This document shows, in pieces, positions 17,777 to 26,147 of a stretch of DNA of 64,000 nucleotides. The DNA is from CAVTQZ01 sp963737015 (GTDB lineage Bacteria; Actinomycetota; Acidimicrobiia; Acidimicrobiales; UBA8190), in NCBI GenBank assembly GCA_963737015.1, contig CAVTQZ010000003.1:186001-250000 (forward strand). Reading direction: 5' to 3'. A program made the position numbers and the translations under genes. Each line of letters opens with the position of its first letter. Within the stretch, counting starts at the first letter, position 1. A model generated the notes under the pieces. That model made no database searches and was not told the DNA's origin. It saw only the letters and a program-made list of their open reading frames with translations.

Positions 17777-19624
17777 TTGGTCACCGTGCCAATCACGACT
17801 CCTTCCAACGGTCTGATATCCGCCGCGGTTGACCTCAACGCGCCGGGCCGCTACCTGCACTGGTCGGTTTTCACGATCTCGCTATCCAACCTGATCGTGA
17901 TCCTCGTCATGCTCTTCATATTCGCCGTGGCGCTTCTGTTGCGCTTCCCAGAAGGAGAGCTGAAGGAGCATCCCGAAGGTTCCGCTGAACAGCGCCCAGG
18001 CACGGGTCCTCCCCCTACGGTCACGAGATCTTGGACCGGGCGCCTGAGGAGGCTCGGCCTGCGGTGGCTGCCGCCCGACCGTCTGCTGCCGGAGAACCAG
18101 CCCTCTTACGTGGCTTCGTGGATCTACGTGTTCGGTGTCGCGACCCTTGCTGCACTCGGTGTCGCCATCGTCTCGGGCTTTCTCATAGCGCTCGGTGGCG
18201 TTGACTGGTGGCACACCAATCCCGGCGGACGCTTCTTCAACAGCCTGCACCTGTGGAGCGTCGAGCTCTTCATGGCGTTCATGGTCATCCACCTTTGGGG
18301 GAAGTTCTGGATGGCCGCATGGAGGGGTAGGAGGGCCCGGACTTGGATCACGGGCGTTCTGGCATTCCTCGCCTCGATAGTAGAGGCATTCACGGGCTAT
18401 CTGTCCCAACAGAACTTCGACTCGCAGTGGATCGCCACCAACGGAAAAGACGCCTTCAACGCGGCCGGCATAGGCGGGTTCTTCAACTTGATGAACTTTG
18501 GGCAGATGTTGCTCTGGCACGTGGTGCTCATGCCGCTGGTCCTCGTTGCGCTCGTGGTGATCCACATCCTCTTGGTCCGCTACCGGGGCGTGGTCCATCC
18601 GTTTGCTGCGCGCAGGGGCCGCGATCTCGTCGGCAGGCGGATCTCCGAACCCCCACCCAGACTTTCCCGTCGGGAGGTGAAGGCACTCGATGCGCAGGAG
18701 TGGCGCGGGCCCCTTCGCCGCTACGACATCATCCGCGAGGGCGTGGCGGCAGTTGCGGTAGTGGTTGCTGCAACTGTCGCGCTCGCCTCGATCTTGTCCT
18801 CGCCCGACGTGCGACCGATCACGATCCGCCAATGGGCAAATGTGGCGCCGGCGGACTTCGTGGGCACCGCAGCCTCAGAGCTTGCGGGGACATCTCTCAG
18901 CGCGACCTACGGACCGCCTTACAACAACGGAAGCGCTGCAGTGCAGCGCATAGGTGTTTCCTGGCAGAACCTCGCGGGGGTTCGCGAGCGGATCGATCCG
19001 CCTCAGATGTTCGTGATCGACCCGCTCGAGGCGACTGCGGGGCACGACCAGTCCCTCCAGACAGCACTCGCTACGTGGGACTCCGCCCGGTCCGAGAAGC
19101 GGTCCGCGTGGGCGAGCGGTTATGCAACAGCTGCAGCGAAGGTCAGCTTCACCCGAAGTGGAACACCCGTCGTCCCGCCCGGTCGCTACGGCCCTGTTCC
19201 GGTCATTATGAGTGCCGAACTCACCCTCGCCAGGGCCGGCGGGCTCGATGCGAGCCTCCTCGCCCGTCAACCTTTTTACGGGACCAACTTCACCAAGCCA
19301 CTGCTCTTTCTTGCCGACGGCGGCTACTACGCCGACCAGGCAACCTCCCAGCACCTTCAGGGAACCCAGTGGGGGGTGATGAACGAGACAGGTAGCTACC
19401 CGGGACAGCCCTGGCTCTGGCTGTACCAGCTCTGGTACCACCTTCCGGGTTTCCGAAGCTCCGCCAATGTCGACCTAATAGCGATCTATCTGACGGGACT
19501 GGCAACCCTGTTGTTGACTCTCATCCCATTCATTCCGGGCCTGCGTTCCATACCGAGAGTGATCCCGATCTACCGCATGATCTGGAGGCGTTACTACAAA
19601 GAGGCGGAGTCAACTCCCCGCTGA
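17777..19624 (+). CDS. Cytochrome b (b6-like) membrane protein with large extracytoplasmic domain
   Basis: 615 aa if read from the TTG at 17777; a GTG at 17786 is an alternative. A first lone helix (about 36-56) precedes a cytochrome b N-terminal domain. Four haem-ligand histidines are placed as in cytochrome b6: H158/H172 (H-x13-H) and H248/H263 (H-x14-H). After another helix (about 325-345) comes a roughly 215-residue region likely outside the membrane (VGTAASELAG to QLWYHLPGF), then a final helix and a basic tail. No Rieske protein, cytochrome c or subunit IV gene lies beside it. Its place within a mobile element is unusual. Confidence 0.8.
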   Translation: MVTVPITTPSNGLISAAVDLNAPGRYLHWSVFTISLSNLIVILVMLFIFAVALLLRFPEGELKEHPEGSAEQRPGTGPPPTVTRSWTGRLRRLGLRWLPPDRLLPENQPSYVASWIYVFGVATLAALGVAIVSGFLIALGGVDWWHTNPGGRFFNSLHLWSVELFMAFMVIHLWGKFWMAAWRGRRARTWITGVLAFLASIVEAFTGYLSQQNFDSQWIATNGKDAFNAAGIGGFFNLMNFGQMLLWHVVLMPLVLVALVVIHILLVRYRGVVHPFAARRGRDLVGRRISEPPPRLSRREVKALDAQEWRGPLRRYDIIREGVAAVAVVVAATVALASILSSPDVRPITIRQWANVAPADFVGTAASELAGTSLSATYGPPYNNGSAAVQRIGVSWQNLAGVRERIDPPQMFVIDPLEATAGHDQSLQTALATWDSARSEKRSAWASGYATAAAKVSFTRSGTPVVPPGRYGPVPVIMSAELTLARAGGLDASLLARQPFYGTNFTKPLLFLADGGYYADQATSQHLQGTQWGVMNETGSYPGQPWLWLYQLWYHLPGFRSSANVDLIAIYLTGLATLLLTLIPFIPGLRSIPRVIPIYRMIWRRYYKEAESTPR

Positions 19625-20024
19625 ACGGTAGCGATCGTTTCCCCGATGGGGATTTGGCACGGGTACGAGTGTTCGAAAATCGTGGAGGTGGACCCCGTGG
19701 TTGTCGTCCGACACCGCGCAGACCGATAGGGGGTCGTAGGCGAGTAGGCGATCCGGGGTCAAGCGAGACGCGCCCTGCGCGCGCTCCCTTCTGGCAATCT
19801 GCGACCGCTAGGGCCACGAGGCCTTCGGCCCGGGCCACCTTGTGCTCGTTCCCAGACAACGAGACCTAATCGCAGTCCCTGCTCCACCACCGATCGAGAA
19901 TTTGGGCCCTGCTGGAAAACAATTAGGGGGAACAACTGCGCCGTGCGGAGGTTTGCGTGGAGTGTGCAAATTTTCGCCCTTCGTCTACCTGCGGTTACAC
20001 ATAGATCCAGTACCCGGCGAGATT

Positions 20025-20072
20025 CAGTGTGGAGGTTCGCGAGGGGTTCAGTGTGGAGGTTCGCGAGGGGTT
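20025..20072 (+). repeat. Two perfect 24-bp tandem repeats
   Basis: The 24-bp unit beginning CAGTGTGGAGGTTCGCGAGG occurs twice back to back (20025-20048 and 20049-20072) with no mismatch. Its core GTGTGGAGGTTCGCGAG resembles the 22-bp repeats 45 bp downstream. Confidence 0.85.
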
Positions 20073-20115
20073 CTATGTGCTACGGGCTAGCGCCACGACC
20101 GCCGGGTTTTCGCGT

Positions 20116-20159
20116 GTGGGGTTCGCGAGCCCGATTTGTGGGGTTCGCGAGCCCGATTT
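20116..20159 (+). repeat. Two perfect 22-bp tandem repeats plus partial third
   Basis: The unit beginning GTGGGGTTCGCGAGCCCGAT occurs at 20116-20137 and 20138-20159, and a third partial unit runs into GTTCAGTGAGGAGGTC. An inverted, diverged copy of the whole motif lies at 32681-32736 in element 2. Confidence 0.85.
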
Positions 20160-20311
20160 GTGGGGTTCAGTGAGGAGGTCCGTCAGCGATCTTGTTGATT
20201 GAACTTCCCGGGCGGTCGTCGGATCCGCTCAGGACGTAAAGAGTTTTCGCCGTGCGTGAAAGGTCCGGCCTGAGCACCGACCGATGCACATCATCATCCA
20301 TGGAGGCCGCC

Positions 20312-20623
20312 ATGCACGCCCTCGAGCCGCGTCCGAACAAACAGGACAACACCCCGCTCACTCTCTCCGTGTCCGAGACAGCAAAATTGCTCGGAGTCTC
20401 CCGAGACCTCGTCTACGACCTCGTCGCGCGGCGCGAGCTACCAGCGCTTCGTCTGGGCCGTCGGATCGTGCTTCCACGCAAGGCCATCGAAGAGCTCGTG
20501 AAGGGCGCCGCAGACGACGGACGGGACCAAGCCACAAACGAGAGCTCTTCCGGAATCGGTTCGGCTCTGCAGTACCCGACGGCGCGAACAACGCTCCAAC
20601 TAGCGCCTCGCTTCCCAAGCTGA
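20312..20623 (+). CDS. Excisionase-family helix-turn-helix protein
   Basis: About 103 aa from the ATG at 20312, preceded by TGGAGG. The central 50 residues are a classic excisionase/MerR-like DNA-binding domain (LSVSETAKLLGVSRDLVYDL, followed by GRRIVLPRKAIEELV). Such proteins bend att DNA and direct the integrase to excise, or act as small regulators. It lies in element 1 toward the right end. The tail after about residue 70 is low-complexity. Confidence 0.85.
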   Translation: MHALEPRPNKQDNTPLTLSVSETAKLLGVSRDLVYDLVARRELPALRLGRRIVLPRKAIEELVKGAADDGRDQATNESSSGIGSALQYPTARTTLQLAPRFPS

Positions 20624-20985
20624 GCGGCCCCGGTGCTCACATCACGCTTCTCCTATGGAGCCCAAGTCGAGGCTACAGACATTTGCCACCTGTCAGGATG
20701 GCGTCGGCGCCATCCTTGCGGCCTCCCATCCTGCCTGAATCGTCGATGATCACGGCCCGTGGATCAAAGCCCAGGATTATCCTCGTCGGTGGAGTTCAGA
20801 ATCGGCTGGCGGTGCTGGACGATCCTTCCTCAAGGTGGGAATCTCGACGCACACCTAATGCACGCGGTGCCTAAGGATTCTTGATTCCTGAATCCCAAGC
20901 CGGACCTGCACCCCGGTGGCGGGTCCTCTGCGAACCCCATCCGAATTCTTCTGCTCGTTCCGCGCTCTGCCGGTAGCCTGGTGTC
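20624..20985. other. Intergenic region containing a hairpin
   Basis: About 360 bp with no supported gene between the excisionase-like gene and the toxin-antitoxin pair. It contains a perfect 9-bp stem-loop at 20695-20716. Confidence 0.45.
20695..20716. terminator. Perfect 9-bp stem-loop (possible terminator)
   Basis: AGGATGGCG (20695-20703) and CGCCATCCT (20708-20716) pair perfectly around a TCGG loop. It may end the excisionase transcript. There is no U-tract, so function is uncertain. Confidence 0.4.
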
Positions 20986-21249
20986 ATGGCCCAAGTTGTC
21001 GGCGTTGACAGAAAGGCGACTCGAGACGAGGTGATCGCGCATGCTGACGACCTCCGTCGCATCGCGGTCCTTCAAGGCTTCGCGAAGGTTCAGCTCCGCT
21101 CCGACGGGGCCATAATCGTCCATGACGAGACGCCGGGCTACAAACGGACGAATCGACTCGCAGCCTCGGCAACCGAGGTCGTGGGCGCGTACGTGCCCGT
21201 GATCACCGACGACGTGCCCGGTGCCGAGGAGGACGCCCCAACTCTGTGA
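20986..21249 (+). CDS. Putative antitoxin, degenerate MNT-type nucleotidyltransferase
   Basis: 87 aa. It is translationally coupled to the HepT-like gene (GTGA overlap). Its pattern fits a shortened minimal nucleotidyltransferase: an initial helix (RDEVIAHADDLRRIA), a strand pair around LRSDGAIIVHDE where active MNT proteins have SDiDLlV, and an end stretch VVGAYVPVITDDVPGA like the final strand of the fold. The GSX10DXD catalytic residues are missing, so it could not AMPylate its partner in the way described for MntA-HepT. The antitoxin role is inferred from position. Confidence 0.55.
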   Translation: MAQVVGVDRKATRDEVIAHADDLRRIAVLQGFAKVQLRSDGAIIVHDETPGYKRTNRLAASATEVVGAYVPVITDDVPGAEEDAPTL

Positions 21250-21572
21250 CCGGAGAGGAGCTGCTCGACGCCCTCCTTGCGACTCTCGAACGGATACGAA
21301 GGCTCCTCCCTAGTACTAAGCAGCAATGGGACGCCGAAGAGCCAACGAGGCTGGCGGTCGAGCGACTTTGGATCGAAGCAGGCAATACCGCCGAGGAGTA
21401 TCGACGCTCGGCCCATCTCGCCCCAGGTTCCGACCCGTGGGGCGAGCTCTACGAGTATCGCAATCGCCTCGCCCACGCTTTACCAGGGGACATCGATCTC
21501 GACCGGGTCTGGCACGACTCCACCACGGACCTCGACCGCCTAGAGGCCGACATCCGGGAACGTCGCGGCTAG
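21246..21572 (+). CDS. HepT-like HEPN-domain ribonuclease toxin
   Basis: 108 aa from the GTG at 21246. The HEPN active-site motif R-x4-H is present as YRNRLAHAL, followed by the family end DIDLDRVWHDSTTDLDRLEADI, which matches the usual HepT tail. HepT toxins are RNases silenced by a cognate MNT antitoxin. Here the upstream coupled gene is a degenerate MNT-like protein. Located at the right end of element 1, 60 bp before the conserved attR flank. Confidence 0.72.
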   Translation: MTGEELLDALLATLERIRRLLPSTKQQWDAEEPTRLAVERLWIEAGNTAEEYRRSAHLAPGSDPWGELYEYRNRLAHALPGDIDLDRVWHDSTTDLDRLEADIRERRG

Positions 21573-21638
21573 CTCAAAGGCGCGTGATCTTGCTCGCGCG
21601 ATACTTAGGGCGGAAAGGACTGAGGAACTCAAGGTTTC

Positions 21639-21816
21639 GGGCAAAAATCCGGGCAAAAACTCCCGGCAAATCGCCGCAAGGCGTGATCAGCCGTCGGGAC
21701 TTCGATGCAGGTCAAGGCGTAAATCGACCAACGCCGACGAAGGCTGAGAACCGTCTGCAGGCTCTTGAAAAGCTTTGCCCCAAAAGGCCCGGGGGTTCGA
21801 ATCCCTCCCCCTCCGC
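21639..21816 (+). repeat. attR of element 1 / attL of element 2: 178-bp repeat, copy 2
   Basis: The 56-bp tRNA-Ser core (21761-21816) is preceded by a 122-bp flank starting with GGGCAAAAATCCGGGCAAAA and CCCGGCAAATC. The same flank with the same spacing is found at 35349-35470 and, from its twelfth base or so, at 38011-38120. This is the integrase-binding right arm plus core. It does not restore a full tRNA because the 5' half is missing. Confidence 0.9.
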
Positions 21817-21903
21817 CCCACTGAACAGGTCTTTTCGCATCGGCGATGAAGGTGAAGTTCGATCACGGAGCTCCCGGACTACTCCTGGACGACAGTTTTC
21901 CGC

Positions 21904-23049
21904 GTGCGAGGCTCCAAGACCGAGATCGCTCCGGGCGTTTGGAAACTGCGCGTGTACGCAGGGCGTCGACCCAATGGCTCACCCATTCAAATCACGAAGA
22001 CCGTCCATGCACCAGAGCGCAAGCCGGGCGCCGGTTCGAGGTTGGCGGACAACGAGCTTGCAAAGATGGTTGCGTCGGTCTCAACGGGGAAGGTCACGGT
22101 CGGCACTGAGACCGTGGCCAACCTACTCGACCTCTGGCTAAAGCACTGCGAATCCAACGGGCATTCCCCCAACACCATGCGCAGGTACAAGCAGCTGGCT
22201 GAGGCTGTAATACGACCGAAACTGGGGCGTGTCCGGGTTTCGAAGCTGACAGCACGTCATTTAGATGAGATCTACGCCGAAATGGTCGCCAAGGGGAACA
22301 AGCCTTTGACGATTCGACGCCTTCACACTGTCCTGAGCGCCATGCTCAGCCAGGGAGAGCGTTGGAACATGGTCGATTCCAACGTTGCTCGAAAGGCCCG
22401 GCCGCCAACCGTACACACCTAACAGATAGAGGCTCCTGATCTGAATCAGGTCCGAGCGATTGTCACTGAGGCCGAAGGTGTGGATCCGGTTCTGGCCGCC
22501 CTCCTATTCGTTGGCGCGCTGAACAGGAGCCCGGCGAGGTGAGCTGTGCGCCCTGCGGTGGGACGACGTCGACTGGCGAAACGGCCTATTGACGATTGCT
22601 CGGTCAATATACGAGGTTGAGGGCGGTGGCTGGGGAGAGAAGGTCACCAAGAGGAATCAAGTGAGACGCTTGAGCCTGGACGACATCGGAATCGAGGTGC
22701 TTCGGCGGCATCGGTCGTCCGTGGAAAGCTCGCCGAAGATCTTGGAGCCCAGATCCCGCCTGACGGGTTCATCTTCAGTCGCTCGCCAGTAGGTTCAGAA
22801 CCCATCCGTCCGAACGTCGTGACTCACTTCATGGCGAAATTGTCAAAGAGGTTGGGGTTCAAAACGCACATTCATGCCCTGAGGCATTTCTCCGCGACAG
22901 AGCTAATCGGACAAGGGCATGACGTCCGGACCGTCGCAGGGCGCCTTGGGCATGCGGATGCGAGCATCACCCTCCGGGTGTACAGCCACGTTCTGCCCGA
23001 ACGAGACCGTCAGGCGGCTGCTGCCCTGGGCCGAGCACTCGCCCCCTAA
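21904..23049 (+). pseudogene. Decayed tyrosine recombinase (integrase) of element 2
   Basis: It is colinear with the intact integrase at 13386: it starts at a GTG with SKTEIAPGVWKLRVYAG and keeps GNKPLTIRRLHTVL, GELCALRW, HALRH and LGHADASI with RVYSH. It is broken by a TAA at 22420-22422 (replacing a Glu codon) and by frameshifts near 22530 and 22730. It begins about 90 bp after the att core, the same layout as element 1. Both genes clearly share an ancestor. Confidence 0.92.
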
Positions 23050-23152
23050 CGTTCGCGCAACAGCTCTGATGGATTAGGCGGTCGATGTGCTTAGACGCGA
23101 TCGAGCGTTCAGAAGCCAATAGCGAGCCGCCCTTGGCATATGGATAAACCGC

Positions 23153-23346
23153 ATGCGCCACGGGATCGAGGTCGTGATCACCGGCCGGGGCATTCCGGTA
23201 GCGAGCTCATGGTCCTCAGCACCACGTCAACCCTCGAGCGCCTCGTCGCTTATGGTCTGATATCTCCTGCCAAAGTCCCGCGTCCTCCAAAGACATCTGA
23301 GCGCTCGCCTCGGACCCGAAGTGCCGGCAGAGATAGGACGACCTGA
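23153..23346 (+). pseudogene. Remnant of a Phd/YefM-type antitoxin
   Basis: One frame reads IEVVITGRGIPVAS, the core of Phd antitoxins (usually 'veITdrGrPVArl'). After a one-base shift near 23205 another frame reads TLERLVAYGLISPAK, the usual C-terminal part. The N-terminal DNA-binding end is missing and no toxin gene follows. Weak but specific pattern. Confidence 0.35.
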
Positions 23347-23586
23347 TGGGTAACCTGACAGATCTCCTAGTCCGCCCCTCTGAACGTTGCTAACTGTGAT
23401 CGAACGGTGAAGTACGGTAGAGGAGCCATGCGTCAGGACCTCCATAGCAGCGGTCATCTGAGCGATGTAGAGGCTGACCTGTTCTCGAATCCCTTCAAGA
23501 ACTGCGAAGTCTTCGGCAGCGTCTAAGCGCCTCAAATACCTCAAAAGAAGACGGAAGCGTCCGTGACGATCTCCCATGTTCATCAC
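23227..23586 (-). CDS. Uncertain hypothetical protein
   Basis: 119 codons, divergent from the GT2 gene. The first 60 residues look amphipathic and protein-like (LLLRYLRRLDAAEDFAVLEG). The rest is Arg/Gly/Pro-rich and overlaps the antitoxin remnant on the other strand. No family is recognised and this may not be a gene. Confidence 0.25.
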   Translation of the reverse strand: MMNMGDRHGRFRLLLRYLRRLDAAEDFAVLEGIREQVSLYIAQMTAAMEVLTHGSSTVLHRSITVSNVQRGGLGDLSGYPSGRPISAGTSGPRRALRCLWRTRDFGRRYQTISDEALEG

Positions 23587-23612
23587 CGTTGTAAAAAGTC
23601 AATCCAACAAAG

Positions 23613-24488
23613 ATGAATGGAACTCGACGTTCGCACTCTCTGGTAAGCATCATCATCCCCGTCTACAACGCGGCGCGCCATATCGGTGAGCAGCTTGCCA
23701 GCTTGAAACGACAAGATTACGAAGGACCGTTCGAGGTCGTAATCGCCGACAACGGATCGAAAGACGACACTGTCGGTATTGCAAAGAGCTTCGCTGGGAG
23801 CCTTGACCTGCACGTAATCGACGCGTCTGCGGTAAGCGGCGCGGGACCGGCTAGAAATGCGGCCGCTGAAGTGACGCAAGGGGACTTGTTGGTCTTCGCA
23901 GATGCTGACGACGTAGCGAGCGTGGGCTGGTTGCGCCACCTAGTCGCCGCATCTCCACAGTGGGATCTTACGGGCGGCCCGTACGATCTCGACTTGCTCA
24001 ACTCGTCCATCGTTCAAGCATGGCGCAAACCACTTCCTAAGGACCGATTTCCAATAGGTCACGCCTTCCTCCCCTTCGCAATGAGCGGCAATCTCGCGGT
24101 ATTGAGAGAGACCTTTAAACATATTGGTGGCTTCCGGGAAGGCCAGCAGGAAGACGTCGACTTTAGTTGGCGTGCCCAGCTCAGCGGATACACATTGGGA
24201 TTCGCTCGCGATGCTGTGATGCATTATCGGCAGCGTTCGACAGTTCGAGGGCACGCAACACAGGCTTTTGGTCGGGGCGACGCTAGCGTCCGACTATATC
24301 GGGACTTTCGGAAACAAGGTATGCCACGGACACCAGCGTGGATAAGACTTCTGGGGATGACAAGATGTCTCTCTCGAGCTCCTCGCAGCCTCGTGGATCC
24401 ACGAAAAAGGGGTTACTGGGCCGGTGACTTCGCTTACAGAGCGGGGAACATCGGCGGGAGCATACGTTATCGAGTGCTCTTCCTTTGA
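23613..24488 (+). CDS. Glycosyltransferase family 2
   Basis: 291 aa. GT-A fold: VSIIIPVYNAARHIGEQL at the start, VVIADNGSKDDT, the metal-binding DADD in LLVFADADDVAS, then EDVDFSWRAQLSGY (the catalytic ED region). It transfers a sugar from a nucleotide-sugar to an acceptor on the cytoplasmic side. A related gene lies in opposite orientation at 30084-30950, with the same DVDFSWRAQ motif and a matching C-terminus (NIGGSIRYRVLFL against IIGSIQHRVLYL). Part of the element 2 glycan cluster. Confidence 0.93.
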   Translation: MNGTRRSHSLVSIIIPVYNAARHIGEQLASLKRQDYEGPFEVVIADNGSKDDTVGIAKSFAGSLDLHVIDASAVSGAGPARNAAAEVTQGDLLVFADADDVASVGWLRHLVAASPQWDLTGGPYDLDLLNSSIVQAWRKPLPKDRFPIGHAFLPFAMSGNLAVLRETFKHIGGFREGQQEDVDFSWRAQLSGYTLGFARDAVMHYRQRSTVRGHATQAFGRGDASVRLYRDFRKQGMPRTPAWIRLLGMTRCLSRAPRSLVDPRKRGYWAGDFAYRAGNIGGSIRYRVLFL

Positions 24489-24636
24489 GCCTCGGGCATG
24501 GTTCACTCTGAAACCTTGGCTGGCCTGATGGCCGACCGATCTGGGTCCCACGCTCTGCCAGAGAGGTACCAATGAGACTTTTGGTACCACGAATATCCGC
24601 TCCTTTCCATGTGCTCCATGTGCGAATCTTCAAGCG

Positions 24637-25854
24637 TCAAGCTTCTTGTTGAGAGCCCAACGCCGCTCGCAGCAGGGTACCGGCAACGCTCGACGCGCGG
24701 CGATCAGAGCGAAACCGGTTCACTCCCTCGGTTCTCACCAGCCGACCGGATCGAAGAACGTTCAGCGCGTCACGGAGGCGTAGCGCATCACCACTGGGAA
24801 ATAAAACACCCAGACCGTATTCGACAACCTCTGCCGCGGCTGCTCCAGGCTCGGAGCAGCAAACCGGCAAACCGTAGGCGACGGCATCGCAAAGTGTTCC
24901 GCTATCGTTGTTCACTCCTGCACCGAAACTCATGATGGCGACGTCCGCCTCAGCGAAAACCGATCTCTTGCTTTCAGCATCAAGGTAGCCATCTACCGTC
25001 GAGACAGCGCTCAGCTCTGCGTCAGGGTGAGTCGCTTTGAACTTCTCCACCTCCGCGTCCACACCCGCACCAGCGAGAACTAGACGGCCAGGGGCACCAT
25101 GGCCCTCGTACGCCTCGATAACCGTTTGCAGGTCCTTGGCGCGGTGTGCCTCTCCGAAGACCAGAGCCACTTGCGCCTTCTCGCTCTCTGTAATGGAGTG
25201 GCCGGCGGTCCTGTTGCCACCACAACCAGGTATCGGCTCACACATCCCGCTCGCATCGGCGTCGTCGATCATTGCGATAGGAGCGATCGCCGCCTCGAGC
25301 CAGGGAGCCGCAGACACCCAGCCTTCTAGAACGGAAGGGTTGTTGGCAACGATCCGGACGGATCCGGCGGCTCGTCTGCGAAGCATCTCCATAGCACGAG
25401 GGAGCCACTGAAGTCGCAGCGGTCGCCGAATGCCGGGTGCAGAAAATCGGTAGACCGCCCAATGCGTCCTGAGCGGAGCGAAGAGAGCGCGATAGATGGG
25501 ATCGCCCATCATGGAGAGCTCGATTACGACCGCTCGACTCTTGTCCCTCCGCAACTGGATCCTCACGGCAAGAACAAGGATGACCTGGGCCGGTGCCATC
25601 ATGATTCCCCACAGGGCGGGAAAGCGCGCTCGCGTTCGTTCGATGGCTGCTTGAGCTTGCTGAAGCCAATCCGGATACGCCCATACACTCACTCCCTCGA
25701 CGAGTGGAATCCCTCCGGCTGGGGCGACGTTCGAGGAGACCAACACAGTGACGCTGTGGCCAGTGGCTGCCAGCCCGTTCGCCAACTGCACGACCATCGT
25801 CGGGCGGTGCCCCTCGAGACGGTGCGCGTCGTCCTCGACCAACAGAACATTCAT
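24637..25854 (-). CDS. Glycosyltransferase, GT-B-like
   Basis: About 405 aa from the ATG at 25854 (MNVLLVEDDAHRLEGH); a longer frame to 25959 is less likely. N-terminal Rossmann domain, then a C-terminal domain with VALVFGEAHRAKDLQTVIEA, RLVLAGAGVD and NNDSGTLCDAVAYGLPVCCS, the nucleotide-sugar binding part of GT4-like enzymes. It is a paralogue of the divergent gene at 26148, with which it shares the start (VLLVE, AHRLEGH, PT) and the end. The acceptor and sugar are unknown. Confidence 0.82.
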   Translation of the reverse strand: MNVLLVEDDAHRLEGHRPTMVVQLANGLAATGHSVTVLVSSNVAPAGGIPLVEGVSVWAYPDWLQQAQAAIERTRARFPALWGIMMAPAQVILVLAVRIQLRRDKSRAVVIELSMMGDPIYRALFAPLRTHWAVYRFSAPGIRRPLRLQWLPRAMEMLRRRAAGSVRIVANNPSVLEGWVSAAPWLEAAIAPIAMIDDADASGMCEPIPGCGGNRTAGHSITESEKAQVALVFGEAHRAKDLQTVIEAYEGHGAPGRLVLAGAGVDAEVEKFKATHPDAELSAVSTVDGYLDAESKRSVFAEADVAIMSFGAGVNNDSGTLCDAVAYGLPVCCSEPGAAAAEVVEYGLGVLFPSGDALRLRDALNVLRSGRLVRTEGVNRFRSDRRASSVAGTLLRAALGSQQEA

Positions 25855-25991
25855 TTGACCAGAGGATCCCATCGTGTAGAAATTCGTCCCACCTCCCCGT
25901 GGTGGGGCCTGTCTTTCTTCGCCAGCTTCCCCAGGCTGCACGGTAGTTCTATCCGACAACTCGAGGCATGGTGTGCCTTACCTTCACTAGC

Positions 25992-26060
25992 CCGGATTTC
26001 TTCACTAGATGGCATGCGTTGATAAGCGCGCATGCGCTGAAACGCCCCCCGGACAGGCGA
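25992..26060 (+). repeat. ~70-bp dispersed repeat, copy 1
   Basis: The stretch starting CCGGATTTCTTCACTAGATG is repeated at about 28373-28442 with roughly three quarters identity by eye (both contain TTCACTAGAT, GCATGCGTTGA and CCGGACA). Copy 1 also has an internal 7-bp inverted repeat, GCATGCG/CGCATGC. It lies in the promoter region of the glycosyltransferase gene at 26148. Confidence 0.75.
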
Positions 26061-26147
26061 ATAGCATGAGCTTGCGAATCAATGCCGGCGGCAACCACTG
26101 CCGAGCCGGGAGTTGCCCGAGCTTCGTTCCATGCGATAATTCTGCCG

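Larger units (their letters stand above)
19625..20311. other. Noncoding region with tandem repeats upstream of the excisionase-like gene
   Basis: About 690 bp without a convincing gene. It holds two families of short direct repeats (annotated separately) close to the excisionase-like gene. Open frames across it are artefacts of the repeats. Confidence 0.5.
23050..23612. other. Decayed region between dead integrase and glycosyltransferase cluster
   Basis: About 560 bp with only gene remnants: a Phd-type antitoxin fragment (plus strand) and one uncertain open frame (minus strand), listed separately. Confidence 0.4.

Noticed and set aside
20025..20159. CRISPR array
   Set aside because: The repeats are directly adjacent with no spacers, only two copies each, and there are no cas genes.
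21761..21816. Additional tRNA-Ser genes at 21761, 35471 and 38121
   Set aside because: Only the 3' half (from the anticodon stem on) is present. No D-arm or 5' acceptor strand precedes them, so they are att copies, not tRNA genes.
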